Positions 26,415-35,855 of a stretch of DNA of 64,000 nt are shown piece by piece; the stretch's first letter is position 1; the number at the start of each line of letters is the position of its first letter. The position numbers and the translations under genes are program-made. Origin of the DNA: CAZICM01 sp964537685 (GTDB lineage Bacteria > Myxococcota_A > Polyangia > Polyangiales > Polyangiaceae); NCBI GenBank assembly GCA_964537685.1, contig CAZICM010000024.1, positions 62,001-126,000 on the forward strand, given 5' to 3'. The notes beneath the pieces are model-generated. The model saw only the letters and a list, made by a program, of their open reading frames with translations. It was not told the DNA's origin and ran no database searches.

Positions 26415-27353
26415 ATGCGAAGGGATGAAATCTTAAAAACGGCGAGCGTCGCGGCGATTTGCTTTTTATTGGGGGCGGCGGCGTATTTTCAGGCGGCGGG
26501 GGTGATGTCTCTTTTGAAAATATCGCTTTTTGAAGGGGAAGATAAAGGGGGTTGGGAACGCAAATCGGCGGCGATTGCGGGGGCGCTCGCTTCGGTGGAT
26601 GGGGGAGAAAAGAGCGCGGCGGCCATTTTGGCAAGAAATCCTTTTGATTCTGTGACAGGGCCTTTGGATGGCACGCCTAAGAAGACTGTATATCATACGG
26701 ATGAAATGGCGCTTGGGGAAGGGGTGTGCGAAGGGGTTCGGGTGATGCTGATAACCGCTTCAGAAGACCCGGCGTGGTCGTTTGCGGCCGTCGCGGAAGG
26801 CGCGGGCCGGGCTATTTTAAGGCGTGTTGGTGATGAAATTGCTGGAATGGCCATCGATCGTATTGATTGGAATTTCGTTCATTTTAGCTCGCCTGCGCGC
26901 GGGGGCTGTTCCATTCATTTGGGGGAGGCGGCAAAGGCGGGAGGAATTTCGAAAGCATTGCAGAATAATTCAAAAGAAATGGCTGCGCCGGGGAAAACAG
27001 GGGGAGCGCTTTCGCCGGATTTAGCGGCAAAAGTAAAGCGGGTGGGAGATCGGGAAGTGTTGATCGATAGGAGTTTAATCAGCGATGCGATGGATAGGCA
27101 GGGAGAAGTATTTGCCAAGCTGAGGATTGCGCCCGTGGCCGATGGAGTGCGGGTGACGGGCATCCGGCCGGGTTCGCTGCTTGCGCTGATGGGCATGGAA
27201 AACGGCGATGAGCTGCGTTCGGTGAATGGAATGGTGATTAGCGATCCCAAGTCGGCGATGGAAGCCTATATGAAACTGATGAAGGCCGATCATTGGGTGG
27301 TGAATGTGGGGAGGCGGGGTCAGCCGGTAAATTTGGATGTGAAGATTCAATAA
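26415..27353 (+). CDS. GspC-like type II secretion inner-membrane protein with PDZ domain
   Basis: A 312-residue protein built like GspC, which links the inner-membrane platform of type II secretion to the outer-membrane secretin. A short cytoplasmic tail precedes one membrane helix (about residues 10-32, SVAAICFLLGAAAYFQAAGV). The homology region begins with AAAILARNPFDSVTG, matching the RN-x-F-D/G hallmark, and a C-terminal PDZ-like domain contains RVTGIRPGSLLALMGMENGD and LRSVNGMVISDP. Start at 26415 is supported by GGAGGT five bases upstream. No other gsp gene is near, and the neighbours are a STAND operon and a lipoprotein, so it may serve a system encoded elsewhere or have a specialised role. 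Confidence 0.75.
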   Translation: MRRDEILKTASVAAICFLLGAAAYFQAAGVMSLLKISLFEGEDKGGWERKSAAIAGALASVDGGEKSAAAILARNPFDSVTGPLDGTPKKTVYHTDEMALGEGVCEGVRVMLITASEDPAWSFAAVAEGAGRAILRRVGDEIAGMAIDRIDWNFVHFSSPARGGCSIHLGEAAKAGGISKALQNNSKEMAAPGKTGGALSPDLAAKVKRVGDREVLIDRSLISDAMDRQGEVFAKLRIAPVADGVRVTGIRPGSLLALMGMENGDELRSVNGMVISDPKSAMEAYMKLMKADHWVVNVGRRGQPVNLDVKIQ

Positions 27354-27422
27354 TACGGGGAGGGATGCGATATTTGGTGGACGCGGGGCGCGATTTGTAT
27401 GAAGACGCCTGCAGGTGGAGCG

Positions 27423-28976
27423 ATGAAGCGAGCAGGCGTGTGGCAGGGGCGTTTGGGCGTGGTTTTGCTGGGTATGCTTTCGGCGTGCACCGTTCGGGTG
27501 GGCGGAGGCGCATTCTCGGGTTATGGCAATGAAACCAATGAGAGTGCGAAGAGGGTCGCGACCTTTGACGGGGACGAGTGCATTCGGGCGTATTATGCGC
27601 TGGATGAGCATAATCCAAGCTCGGATTACAATCGCAGTTCGGATCGGATGCCTGAAATCGATAATCCATCGCCCGTGGCGCAGATTCTTCTGGCGACGTG
27701 CGTAAGGCGTTCGAAGACGGGCACCTATGGGCATGATATCGAGCAGTGGAATAAGGTGAAGCCTTTATCGGCGGAGGAAGTGTATTTAGGGCTGGACGAT
27801 AGAAAGCTGGATATGGTTTCGGCGGCGCTCACGGCGGTGTTTATCATGAATCCAATGGATAGGCATTATGATCGCTATGAGGGTAAGAAGTGGGCGGGTC
27901 TTGTTCGTTTTTATGGGGAGATTATCGATAGGGATGCCTTGGCCGCCGAGGTGAGGAAAGTGGCCGTTCCCGATGAAGCGAAAGTGGCTTTTTTAAAGCT
28001 CTATGACGATGCGGTGGCAAGGGCTGCGGCGGTTTTGTTTTCGCCTGCCGAATCGAGGCTGTTGGTGGATATTCCAGTGGAGACCGTGAAGGCGCGGCGC
28101 GCGCATTTTAATAAATATGACGGGATGTACAAGCTATTGGATAAGCTTGTGGCGCAAGGGGAGAAAGCGAGGGGAGACGCGCAGGCGTCGGAGGCGCTGG
28201 TGGGGCTGCTGGTGGATCTCCGGTCGAAGTTTATGGAAGCGTGTGCAAAGGTGGAGTGCAGGGCTTTTCCCTTGTGGGCGCATACGACGCGGGAATTGGC
28301 GCTGGTGCATGTGTCGCGCAATTCTTTGCTCGATGCCGAGGTGGAGAGCGCCATGCAATCAGGACGGGGGCGTTATGTGGCCGATATGCCTCAGGCTGTA
28401 TTTGTGGCTCAGCAGGCGGAACTTCAACAAATGCTGGAGGCGCAGCGCAAATATAAAAAAGCCAAGGAAAACGGGGTGGATGACAAGACGGCGCGATCGC
28501 TTGCGGGCAGTCCTTATGCGGGGGAAAAATTGGGCTATAATCCGGAGGGCGATCTTTTGTTTCATCCCAAGATGGAGTTGCCCAATTATGCCAAGGCGCT
28601 GGATGAAAAGAGCAGTTATGATTATGGGCGGGCGCAGCAGGTTCCGCTTTTGAGTGTTCAGTCAGCGGGTGGGGGAAAATCAAAGTTAACATTTGAGAAA
28701 GAGACCTACAAGGGGGAGGAGGCGGTGAATTGCCGGATGACCAATAGGATTACCCGGATTCGCTCGGATGGTACGTTGGAGTATGAGGAGATATGCGATT
28801 ATCGGCCGACGTCGAGAACGGTGGAGTTGCATGCTCCGGTAATGGTTCCCGAGGCGGAGGCAAAGCCCTTAAAGAAAGGGGACAAGGTGATGTTTGTATC
28901 GAGGGGAGGGGAGGCGAGGATTATGGAGGTGAAGCGGGGGGATGCGGTGGTGCAGTTAAGGGGGGATGCGTTTTAA
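27423..28976 (+). CDS. Large putative lipoprotein of unknown function
   Basis: A 517-residue protein. MKRAGVWQGRLGVVLLGMLSAC is a lipoprotein signal with lipobox LSAC, so it is probably anchored in an envelope membrane. The mature part is mostly helical and charged, for example KLYDDAVARAAAVLFSPAES, RAHFNKYDGMYKLLDKLVAQ and VFVAQQAELQQMLEAQRKYK (coiled coil), then a C-terminal beta-rich segment with VMFVSRGGEARIMEVKRGDA. No known domain was recognised. An in-frame ATG at 27399 is possible, but 27423 places the signal sequence at the very N-terminus and has GGTGGAG nearby. It follows the GspC-like gene by about 70 bases on the same strand, so the two may be co-transcribed. Confidence 0.65.
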   Translation: MKRAGVWQGRLGVVLLGMLSACTVRVGGGAFSGYGNETNESAKRVATFDGDECIRAYYALDEHNPSSDYNRSSDRMPEIDNPSPVAQILLATCVRRSKTGTYGHDIEQWNKVKPLSAEEVYLGLDDRKLDMVSAALTAVFIMNPMDRHYDRYEGKKWAGLVRFYGEIIDRDALAAEVRKVAVPDEAKVAFLKLYDDAVARAAAVLFSPAESRLLVDIPVETVKARRAHFNKYDGMYKLLDKLVAQGEKARGDAQASEALVGLLVDLRSKFMEACAKVECRAFPLWAHTTRELALVHVSRNSLLDAEVESAMQSGRGRYVADMPQAVFVAQQAELQQMLEAQRKYKKAKENGVDDKTARSLAGSPYAGEKLGYNPEGDLLFHPKMELPNYAKALDEKSSYDYGRAQQVPLLSVQSAGGGKSKLTFEKETYKGEEAVNCRMTNRITRIRSDGTLEYEEICDYRPTSRTVELHAPVMVPEAEAKPLKKGDKVMFVSRGGEARIMEVKRGDAVVQLRGDAF

Positions 28977-28984
28977 AAATAAAG

Positions 28985-30376
28985 CTATGCATGGCCGATG
29001 ACCGCAGGCAATACCAGCCTAAAGCAGCTTCCTTTGCCCGGTTCGCTCTCGACGAAGATCTCTCCGCCCATCAATTGGGCCAGGCGCATGCTAATGACCA
29101 AGCCAAGCCCCGTGCCTCCAAAGTGCTCGGCGATGGCTGTGCTGGCCTGTTTGTAGTCCTTGAATAAGTCTTCGATTTGGCTTGCCGACATACCAATTCC
29201 GGTATCGCGCACTTCAAAATAGATATCGGCGCGGCCCTCTTTTTCTTTGCGCCCCGCCTTAAATGTAATCGTGCCATTTTCAGTGAATTTTGCCGCGTTT
29301 CCCAATAGGTTTAATAAAATTTGCCGTACCCGGAGCCTATCCGCTTCAAATACATCCTGGTCTCCCGGGCAGTCGACGATAAGAGTGTTATGCTTCTTGT
29401 CCGTGAGCGATTTTGCTATGGCTTGTATGTTATCGACAAATGGTTTGAGCGGAATGGGTTCATGATTTAGAATCATCTGTCCGGCTTCGATTTTCGATAG
29501 ATCGAGTATATTGTTGATCAAGTCCAGAAGCTGGCTGGCCGCTGTGTTGATTTTATGTAGATCGCCATAGACAACGTCTTCCGGGGCATCCTGCACTTCT
29601 TCCATTAGGAGCTCGGAATAACCGATAACCGCATTGAGCGGCGTCCTGAGTTCATGGCTCATGCTGGCGAGAAATCGGCTCTTGTTTTCGCTTGCGCGGC
29701 GGGCGTTTTCGGCTTCGGCCCGGCGCAATAGCTCTTGCTGGCGGAGTTCGTCGGCGTCTTTCTGGGCTTGCCGGGTGAGCCAGGCGGATATCCATATCAT
29801 GCCAGCGGCGGACATATATAGCGATATGCTCCAGAATATAAGCATGTAGCCGCTGCCATCTTCGCTTTCTATCGCTTTTCGTAGGTGAAAGCCGCCTCCA
29901 TAGCTATAAAAGAGAACGACGCCGAAACAGAGAGCGGTGGTATAGGCTACCATTCCCCGGACGGAAAGCATGACGCCCGAGATAAGTACAGGAAATGCCA
30001 GTGTGAGGGGATAGACAGCCGCAATAAAAGCAGGCGGAGGATCGAAGGTGGGGGCAATAAAGAGGGCGGCTGTCTGGGTGATGATGATAAATCCGGCGGC
30101 CGCTTTGGAGTGCCCTCGCCGGTTTAGGATAAAAGCGCACAAAAACGAGAAAACAATGCCAACTAATTGGCCCAAGGCATCCCAGGTGGAACGTGCCCTT
30201 TCGGAAGGAAACGCCATTTGGATGAAATGGGAGCCGACCACCCAAAGGCTGTTGACAAGCAGAATTCCGGCAAGCGCGTGTCCTTTGCGGGCTTCGCTGG
30301 CATCGCGGGCCTCGCAGCGGAGCAGCCACGGCAGGGCGCCTCTTTGCGCGGGTATTTCGGCTTCCGAGGAACGCAC
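28985..30376 (-). CDS. Membrane-bound sensor histidine kinase
   Basis: A 463-residue hybrid-free sensor kinase. The N-terminal half has six probable membrane helices, such as LAGILLVNSLWVVGSHFI, LGQLVGIVFSFLCAFIL, IAAVYPLTLAFPVLISGVML and YMLIFWSISLYMSAAGMIWI, with little periplasmic sequence, so it may sense the membrane itself. A coiled linker leads to HisKA (SMSHELRTPLNAVIGYSELL, His241), followed by a HATPase_c domain with NLLGNAAKFTENG, VRDTGIGM and HFGGTGLGLVISMRLAQLMG. It has no receiver domain and no adjacent regulator, so its partner is unknown. The start codon is GTG at 30376, preceded by AAAGGA. It converges on the lipoprotein gene. Confidence 0.9.
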   Translation of the reverse strand: MRSSEAEIPAQRGALPWLLRCEARDASEARKGHALAGILLVNSLWVVGSHFIQMAFPSERARSTWDALGQLVGIVFSFLCAFILNRRGHSKAAAGFIIITQTAALFIAPTFDPPPAFIAAVYPLTLAFPVLISGVMLSVRGMVAYTTALCFGVVLFYSYGGGFHLRKAIESEDGSGYMLIFWSISLYMSAAGMIWISAWLTRQAQKDADELRQQELLRRAEAENARRASENKSRFLASMSHELRTPLNAVIGYSELLMEEVQDAPEDVVYGDLHKINTAASQLLDLINNILDLSKIEAGQMILNHEPIPLKPFVDNIQAIAKSLTDKKHNTLIVDCPGDQDVFEADRLRVRQILLNLLGNAAKFTENGTITFKAGRKEKEGRADIYFEVRDTGIGMSASQIEDLFKDYKQASTAIAEHFGGTGLGLVISMRLAQLMGGEIFVESEPGKGSCFRLVLPAVIGHA

Positions 30377-30436
30377 GGTGTCCTTTCGGGCGCGGCCGGA
30401 TAAGACTCAGATAAAAAACGGCACTGAATTTTATAT

Positions 30437-31399
30437 TCAGATCGTGGTTTCAACAAGCCAGTTAAACTGTTCTCGCATTCCGTCCTGAAGTTGGACTTGC
30501 GGTGTAAACTGTAGCTCAAGGCGCGCCTTTTCAATATTCATATGATAATCGCGCCTGGGTTTTTGCCGGGGTAAATAGACGGGTTCGCCTCCCATGCCCG
30601 CGATGTTTATCGAGAGGGTTGCAAGTTCTGCAATTGTGTGGGGGTGTCCGTCGGCAATATTAAAGATTCCATGGACATGCGATTCAAGGGCGCAGCGGAT
30701 GGCGAGGGCGGCATCCCGGGCATGGAGCTGGTCGCGCTGATCGAGTCCGTCTCCGTGGATGGAGGGGCGCTGGCCTTGGGAGCATTGCCGCAAAAAATTG
30801 GGCAAGGCTCGAGGTGTCGTTTCCCCTGGTCCATAGATTGCAGGCATGCGAAGGGCTACGGCCCGGGTCTTTTCTTCATAGGCAAAGGCCATGAGATGGT
30901 CTTCGCCGGATAATTTTGTGGCGCCGTAGTCGGTGATGGGGTTGAGCCGGGTTTCTTCGCTGATTTCCCCCGGTATTTCGATTTCACCGTAGACTTCAAA
31001 GGTGGATGCGTAAATGACGGCAGATACGCCTTCTCCCTTGGATTTGCGGGCACGCCGGGCCGCATCCAAAACGCGCATGGTTCCATATACGTTGGTTTCA
31101 AGGAGGCGTCTTCTGTCGGCGGCCGTGGTGCCCGCCGTTGAGGGCGGGTGCCATGCGGCGAGATGTACCAAGGCCGTGCCCGGGCCAAGTTCCGCTTCGA
31201 GCAGGGGAATGCAATTGTCTTGATCAATATCCAAGGCGAGGCTGCGGATTTCCCCCAGTCCTTCGGGGGTGGAGCCAAATGGAAGAGCCGGCCGCTTGCC
31301 CGAGCGTGAGGCTGCGACGATGGTATGGCCCGCCTTGGATAGGGCGTAGGTGGCGTATTGGCCAAGATGTCCTGTGGCTCCAGTGATGACAATGTTCAT
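30437..31399 (-). CDS. NAD-dependent sugar-nucleotide epimerase/dehydratase (extended SDR)
   Basis: A 320-residue extended short-chain dehydrogenase/reductase. The nucleotide-binding motif GATGHLG is at residues 7-13, the catalytic Ser sits in YASTFEVYG (Ser132), and the YxxxK dyad is YGATK (Tyr158, Lys162). The later ALRMPAIYGPGE and the C-terminal DGHPHTIAELA match NDP-sugar epimerases and dehydratases. The substrate cannot be named from sequence. It overlaps the upstream epimerase gene by ATGA, and both lie downstream of a glycosyltransferase fusion, implying a glycan-synthesis operon. In-frame sequence before 31399 is inside the upstream gene and was not used. Confidence 0.88.
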   Translation of the reverse strand: MNIVITGATGHLGQYATYALSKAGHTIVAASRSGKRPALPFGSTPEGLGEIRSLALDIDQDNCIPLLEAELGPGTALVHLAAWHPPSTAGTTAADRRRLLETNVYGTMRVLDAARRARKSKGEGVSAVIYASTFEVYGEIEIPGEISEETRLNPITDYGATKLSGEDHLMAFAYEEKTRAVALRMPAIYGPGETTPRALPNFLRQCSQGQRPSIHGDGLDQRDQLHARDAALAIRCALESHVHGIFNIADGHPHTIAELATLSINIAGMGGEPVYLPRQKPRRDYHMNIEKARLELQFTPQVQLQDGMREQFNWLVETTI

Positions 31400-32379
31400 G
31401 GATGGGCCTGGGGTATGGATCGGGGAGGGAAGTAGTCGATGGAGCGGCTGGCCGCTGCCCCATCCCGTATCCAGCGGGCTTCGGCTTTGAGGCCCTCGAG
31501 AAGCGGGGTAGGGGTGTAGTCGAGCAATTGTTGGGTGCGCCTGAGATCGAAGGTTTGATCGAGCCACCATTTTGGGGGTTTGGTGGGATCGGTGATGGGC
31601 GTTAAGTCGCTCTTGCCCCCAAGCTCGGACACGGCGCGGCAGCAGAGTTCGGCCACTTCAAAGATGGTGCGGGCTTTTTCGCCGGCCGCATGAAAGGGTC
31701 CCTCGGCTTTGCGAAGGCATGCTTCTGCTAGGCAATAGGCCAAATCGGGTGCCAGTACATCGTCCCGTATATCGCGGCCCTCTCCAAAGACAACCGGGTT
31801 TTTGCCTTCGAGGCAGGCTTTGAGGAAGAGGGGAATGGCGTTGTGCAAATGCTGGCCTGGGCCATAGATGCATGTGGGGCGCACAATGGCGTATTTGGCC
31901 TGGGTGCGGGCCGCTGAGATGGCCAACAGCCTTTCCGCAAGGGCTTTGGCTGAGCCGTAGGAATGAGGATCGGGGCGCTGGGGCGGACGCTCGGGCTGAA
32001 TGGGCTGCTCTGTGGGAGGGCCATAGCCTTTGTAGGTCGAGCAAAAGACGAAATGCGTGGGACCATGAAGCTCATTCCAGGCATCCATGGTTTCTACGGA
32101 GGAAACAGAGATAGCCTGGAGATTGTCTCTTGCGATTTCGTCCACGCTGGAGCCGCGGGTGATGGTGGCGGCCATATAGATAATGCCCCCAACCGGTCCA
32201 ATCTCTTTGGCGAGCGCATGGGCATCGAAGCGTTTATCCGATAGATTTTGTTCGAATTCGGCTCCCGTGCCTGGCCGATCGACCCCAATCACTTCGCAAT
32301 TCCTGGCCAGCAGGGCCTGTCTGAGGTGTTTTCCGACAAAGCCCTGCGAGCCGGTGACCAGGATTCGGGTGCGTGTCAT
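31396..32379 (-). CDS. NAD-dependent epimerase/dehydratase (extended SDR)
   Basis: A 327-residue extended SDR enzyme. VTGSQGFVGKHL (residues 8-19) is the Rossmann GxxGxxG loop, CSTYKGYG supplies the catalytic Ser114, and HSYGSAK supplies Tyr141 and Lys145. VRPTCIYGPGQHLHN and FGEGRDIRDDVLAPDLA are typical of the GDP/UDP-sugar epimerase branch. It acts in the cytoplasm on a nucleotide sugar of unknown identity. It is coupled by four-base overlaps at both ends: the glycosyltransferase/ligase fusion precedes it and a second epimerase follows. Having two paralogous epimerases in tandem suggests two successive modifications of one sugar donor. Confidence 0.88.
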   Translation of the reverse strand: MTRTRILVTGSQGFVGKHLRQALLARNCEVIGVDRPGTGAEFEQNLSDKRFDAHALAKEIGPVGGIIYMAATITRGSSVDEIARDNLQAISVSSVETMDAWNELHGPTHFVFCSTYKGYGPPTEQPIQPERPPQRPDPHSYGSAKALAERLLAISAARTQAKYAIVRPTCIYGPGQHLHNAIPLFLKACLEGKNPVVFGEGRDIRDDVLAPDLAYCLAEACLRKAEGPFHAAGEKARTIFEVAELCCRAVSELGGKSDLTPITDPTKPPKWWLDQTFDLRRTQQLLDYTPTPLLEGLKAEARWIRDGAAASRSIDYFPPRSIPQAHP

Positions 32380-34589
32380 CGGGCCGTCTTCGCCGCGAGG
32401 GACGGGGCCTTGCGCTGGAAATCGATAGGAAGCTTGGATACGGCGGCGAGCCGTTTGCCGGTGCGAACCATTTCGATGTTTTCGGCGAATTCCACGTCGA
32501 TGCGCAGGCCCGCGCCCAAGTACTGCCGGATGAGGGCTTTGACTTCATCGAGCACATCGTCCGAGTAGCGCAGTCCTTTTACGACGCGGAAACGGATGGC
32601 CCCGGGTTCCTCTTGGACGACCTGGTAGCGTTTGATGGCATAGTCATATTCCTTGAGGGCATGGGCAAAGAAAGTGCCCGGTACAAAGTGTCCGTCGGTG
32701 CCTTGGATAATCGATTGAACGCGGCCTTGAATATCGCCGATTCTGGGCAATCCGCGTCCGCAGAGCGAAGGTTCGTCGCTGAGGGCCTCGGCCAGATCGC
32801 CGATGCGGTAGCGGATAAAGGGCATGCAGTAGTTGTTGAGGTCGGTGATGACGACTTCGCCGACTTCGCCGGGCTTGGCGGGGCGTCCATCGACCAGAAT
32901 CTCGACAATATAGCCCTCGGCCACGATCAAGTGCCCGTTGTGAGCGTCGCTTTCGTAGGCAATGCCCGAGAATTCCCGGCTTCCGTATTTATCGAAGACC
33001 TTGCACCCAAAGGCATTTTCAATCAATTCGCGGCTCTTTTTGGGGAGCGTTTGCGCGCTCGACATCAGCGCCTTGGGCCGGAAGTTCATTCCCCCGCGGG
33101 TTTCAAGGTATTGGGCGAGGAAATCCAGGGCCTCGGCGTAGCCGTCCAGCAAAATAGGCCGCTTTTTCTCGATGAGTTTGATCATCTCTTCGAGCTTTTC
33201 GTCGGTCATTTCAAAGACGGGAATAAAGGTGCGGTTGGCGAAGGCGGCATCCGCGTACTCTTTAAATGCCTGGCCCTTGGTCATGCCTAGTGTCTGATGC
33301 CAAAGCCGGACGGTGGGATCGCCAAAGCGATATCCTGTCCATTCTTGGGATCTTAATGTGGCTGCCCAGCGGAATTCAAGCTGGGACCGGTCGGCATAGC
33401 AAACAAAGGGTTCGCCGGTGCTGCCCGATGTGGTAATTTTAAGGATTTCCGAATGGGAGACGCCTTCTTGGAGGATATCGAAATGCAAATGTTTGCGGAC
33501 ATCGGTTTTGGTGAGGAAGGGCAGTTTATAGAGGTCTTCTTGCCCCCGGATGTCTTCAGGGCGGAGTTTGGCTTGCTGCATTTGCGTCCGGTAATAGGGG
33601 ACGGTCCGGTAGGCGTGGCGTACAAGCCTGCGCAGTTTTTCATCTTGAAGTTCGCGGATTTGGCTTGGTGAGAGCCACTGGGTCGCATTGAGCGTTTCAT
33701 AGTAGCGCTCGACATTTTTGGTAATCATCCAGTGGGTTTGCTCAAAGGTCTCCATATAAGCGCGCCAGCGCACGGGATAGGCTTTGCGCGAGGGCGGATT
33801 GGGGATTTCGACATTGTGCTTATGGAGAAATTGGCGGGCTACATCGCTTGGCTCTTCGGTGACGCGGTATTCCCAGACGGCATGCCCAAGGTCGGCGAGG
33901 CTTTTGAGTGAAGCTCTATAGGCCGCTGTGCTTTCGAGAAAGCTGGTGCCTTGTTTTCTCGTCTCGAACAGTGTTTCGACTTCCCGGTAGGAATAGCCTT
34001 TGGCATGCGCCGCGACCATAATGAAGGATTGCCAGTAGAAGTAGTCTCCTTTAAACGTTAATAGATCGAGGAATACTTCTTTGGCGCACATCACGAAGCC
34101 GCTTTTGTTATCTTTGAGGTGCATGCCAAATGCGCCGTTTAGCAAGGTATTAAAACCCCTGGATAGATAAAAGCGGCGGTCTTTGAGCCTGCCTGTAGGG
34201 CTTCTCCATCCTTGCACAACATCGACGCTCGTTTCCATCAGCGTGCGGTATAGCCTCAATATGTCTTCGGGCCGGTATTGGAGATCGGCATCGATGACGC
34301 ATACCGTTGTTGCCCTCGCGGCCATGGCTCCTGTGCGCCACGCCCCGGCAATGCCTTTGTTGCTGGTATGGAATTGGCCAATGACCAGATCGGGATAAGC
34401 CTTCATTTGCTCGCGGATGACTCTTGCGGTTCCATCGCTCGAGCCATCGTCCACAAGGATAAGCTCGCCGCGAAGCTGGCTTACCGTGAGCACATCTAGA
34501 ATGCGCTGAGCGAGCTCGGGAATATTGAGCTCTTCGTTGAAGCAGGGTACAATAACCGAAAGATCAAGGGGTTCCAGTGACTCAGCCAT
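32376..34589 (-). CDS. Glycosyltransferase family 2 fused to PaaK/CapK-like adenylate-forming enzyme
   Basis: A 737-residue bifunctional protein. Residues about 8-235 are a GT-A glycosyltransferase: SVIVPCFNEE, LVDDGSSDGT and the DAD metal motif at 100-102 (VIDADLQYRPED), resembling polyprenyl-phosphate sugar transferases, though without obvious membrane helices. Residues about 280-737 are an adenylate-forming PaaK/CapK (coenzyme F390 synthetase-like) domain: LPFLTKTDVRKHL, P-loop KITTSGSTGEP near 385-395, DKYGSREFSG near 536 and FIRYRIGDLAE. CapK-like ligases act in capsule and polymer synthesis. The fusion suggests that sugar transfer and activation of an acyl or amino-acid substituent are physically linked. 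The TGA overlaps the next gene by four bases. The substrate is unknown. Confidence 0.85.
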   Translation of the reverse strand: MAESLEPLDLSVIVPCFNEELNIPELAQRILDVLTVSQLRGELILVDDGSSDGTARVIREQMKAYPDLVIGQFHTSNKGIAGAWRTGAMAARATTVCVIDADLQYRPEDILRLYRTLMETSVDVVQGWRSPTGRLKDRRFYLSRGFNTLLNGAFGMHLKDNKSGFVMCAKEVFLDLLTFKGDYFYWQSFIMVAAHAKGYSYREVETLFETRKQGTSFLESTAAYRASLKSLADLGHAVWEYRVTEEPSDVARQFLHKHNVEIPNPPSRKAYPVRWRAYMETFEQTHWMITKNVERYYETLNATQWLSPSQIRELQDEKLRRLVRHAYRTVPYYRTQMQQAKLRPEDIRGQEDLYKLPFLTKTDVRKHLHFDILQEGVSHSEILKITTSGSTGEPFVCYADRSQLEFRWAATLRSQEWTGYRFGDPTVRLWHQTLGMTKGQAFKEYADAAFANRTFIPVFEMTDEKLEEMIKLIEKKRPILLDGYAEALDFLAQYLETRGGMNFRPKALMSSAQTLPKKSRELIENAFGCKVFDKYGSREFSGIAYESDAHNGHLIVAEGYIVEILVDGRPAKPGEVGEVVITDLNNYCMPFIRYRIGDLAEALSDEPSLCGRGLPRIGDIQGRVQSIIQGTDGHFVPGTFFAHALKEYDYAIKRYQVVQEEPGAIRFRVVKGLRYSDDVLDEVKALIRQYLGAGLRIDVEFAENIEMVRTGKRLAAVSKLPIDFQRKAPSLAAKTAR

Positions 34590-34633
34590 AATTTCTTCTT
34601 TCTAAGCGGGATATTATTCAGTGGGATGTGGAG

Positions 34634-35776
34634 TTATTGGGCGAGCAATTGGCGGGCAATGACCAAGCGCTGAATTTGGCTCGTTCCTTCATAAATTTGA
34701 AGCACTTTGGCATCCCGTATGAGTTTTTCAACGGGATATTCTTTGACATAGCCATTTCCGCCAAAGACTTGTACCGCGTCGACGGCCGTTTGCATGGCGG
34801 CGTCCGCTCCATATGCTTTGGCAAAGCTGGATACAATGGGGTCGCGTACGCCGTTATCGAGATTCCAGGCGGCTTTCTGATAAAGAAGGCGCGTCGATTC
34901 CGCGCGGATGGCCATTTCCGCGAGTATCCATTGAATCAATTGATGCTGGCCGATCGGGACGCCGAAGGCTTTGCGCTCTTTGGCATAGGCTACGCATTCA
35001 TCGAGGCAGCGCCTCATGAGGCCCGTTGCCGCGGCGCCGATATCAGGCCGGGTTTGATTAAAGGTTTCCATAGCGAGTTTAAATCCCTTGCCTTCGGGAG
35101 CAAGGACGTTGGCTTTGGGGACAACCACGTCGTCGAGGAATATTTGCGCGGTATCGCTTGCGCGCTGGCCAAGCTTGTCTTCTTTTTTGCCAACGCGCAC
35201 GCCGGGCATATCCCGGTCGACAATAAACGCCGCTATGCCTTTGTGCTTGAGTTCGGGATTGGATGTCGCGAATATTACATAGAAGTTTGCATAGCTTGCA
35301 TTGGTGATCCAGCACTTTTGGCCATTGAGCACATAGTCGTCGCCATGCTGCGTAAACTTGGTTTTTAGGCCCGCTACATCGCTTCCCGCGTCGGGTTCGC
35401 TGGTGGCATAGGCCGCCATGATGGGTTCGGCCGCGAGGCGCCCAAGATATTTTTGTTTTTGTTCTTCGCTGCCGCCCAGTTTAATGGGGGTGAGCGCTAG
35501 TACGTTTGCAAGGATGCTTGTTTGAATGCCGGTGCAGCCATAGGCAAGCTCTTCGACAACCAAGGCGTTTTCAAATTCCCCTAGTCCTGGTCCGCCGTAT
35601 TCCGCAGGGCAGGTGATGTTGGCAAGACCAAGCTCCCAGGCTGCCTTAAAGACATCCATGGGAAACTTCGATTCGCGATCGCATTCGGCGGCGACAGGAA
35701 TAATTCGTTCTTTGGCGAATCGGCGGGCTGTTTGAATTAAGGCGCTGTGCTCTTCAGAAATAGCAAAATCGACCAC
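34634..35776 (-). CDS. Acyl-CoA dehydrogenase
   Basis: A 380-residue FAD-dependent acyl-CoA dehydrogenase oxidising an acyl-CoA at the alpha-beta bond. It has the family signatures AYATSEPDAGSDVAGLKTKF, QKCWITNASYANFYVIFA and VQVFGGNGYVKEYPVEKLIR, and IYEGTSQIQRLVIARQLL, which places the catalytic base at Glu363 as in medium-chain enzymes. I prefer the GTG at 35776 because AGAGGAAG lies seven bases upstream and the length is typical; an in-frame ATG at 35803 would add nine residues. It sits 45 bases before the glycosyltransferase fusion on the same strand and may share its transcript. A role in fatty acid or branched-chain acyl oxidation is usual, and its exact chain length is not determined. 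Confidence 0.93.
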   Translation of the reverse strand: MVDFAISEEHSALIQTARRFAKERIIPVAAECDRESKFPMDVFKAAWELGLANITCPAEYGGPGLGEFENALVVEELAYGCTGIQTSILANVLALTPIKLGGSEEQKQKYLGRLAAEPIMAAYATSEPDAGSDVAGLKTKFTQHGDDYVLNGQKCWITNASYANFYVIFATSNPELKHKGIAAFIVDRDMPGVRVGKKEDKLGQRASDTAQIFLDDVVVPKANVLAPEGKGFKLAMETFNQTRPDIGAAATGLMRRCLDECVAYAKERKAFGVPIGQHQLIQWILAEMAIRAESTRLLYQKAAWNLDNGVRDPIVSSFAKAYGADAAMQTAVDAVQVFGGNGYVKEYPVEKLIRDAKVLQIYEGTSQIQRLVIARQLLAQ

Positions 35777-35855
35777 GGTATCGCTTCCTCTCCACGGTTT
35801 CACGGTGCCGGCCGGATTCGGTGAGATCGCGGGACGGCAAAACCCAAAAGCGGCT

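Noticed and set aside
32373..33290. A 305-residue plus-strand open frame opposite the glycosyltransferase fusion
   Set aside because: It is antisense to strong PaaK-like motifs and has no family features of its own.
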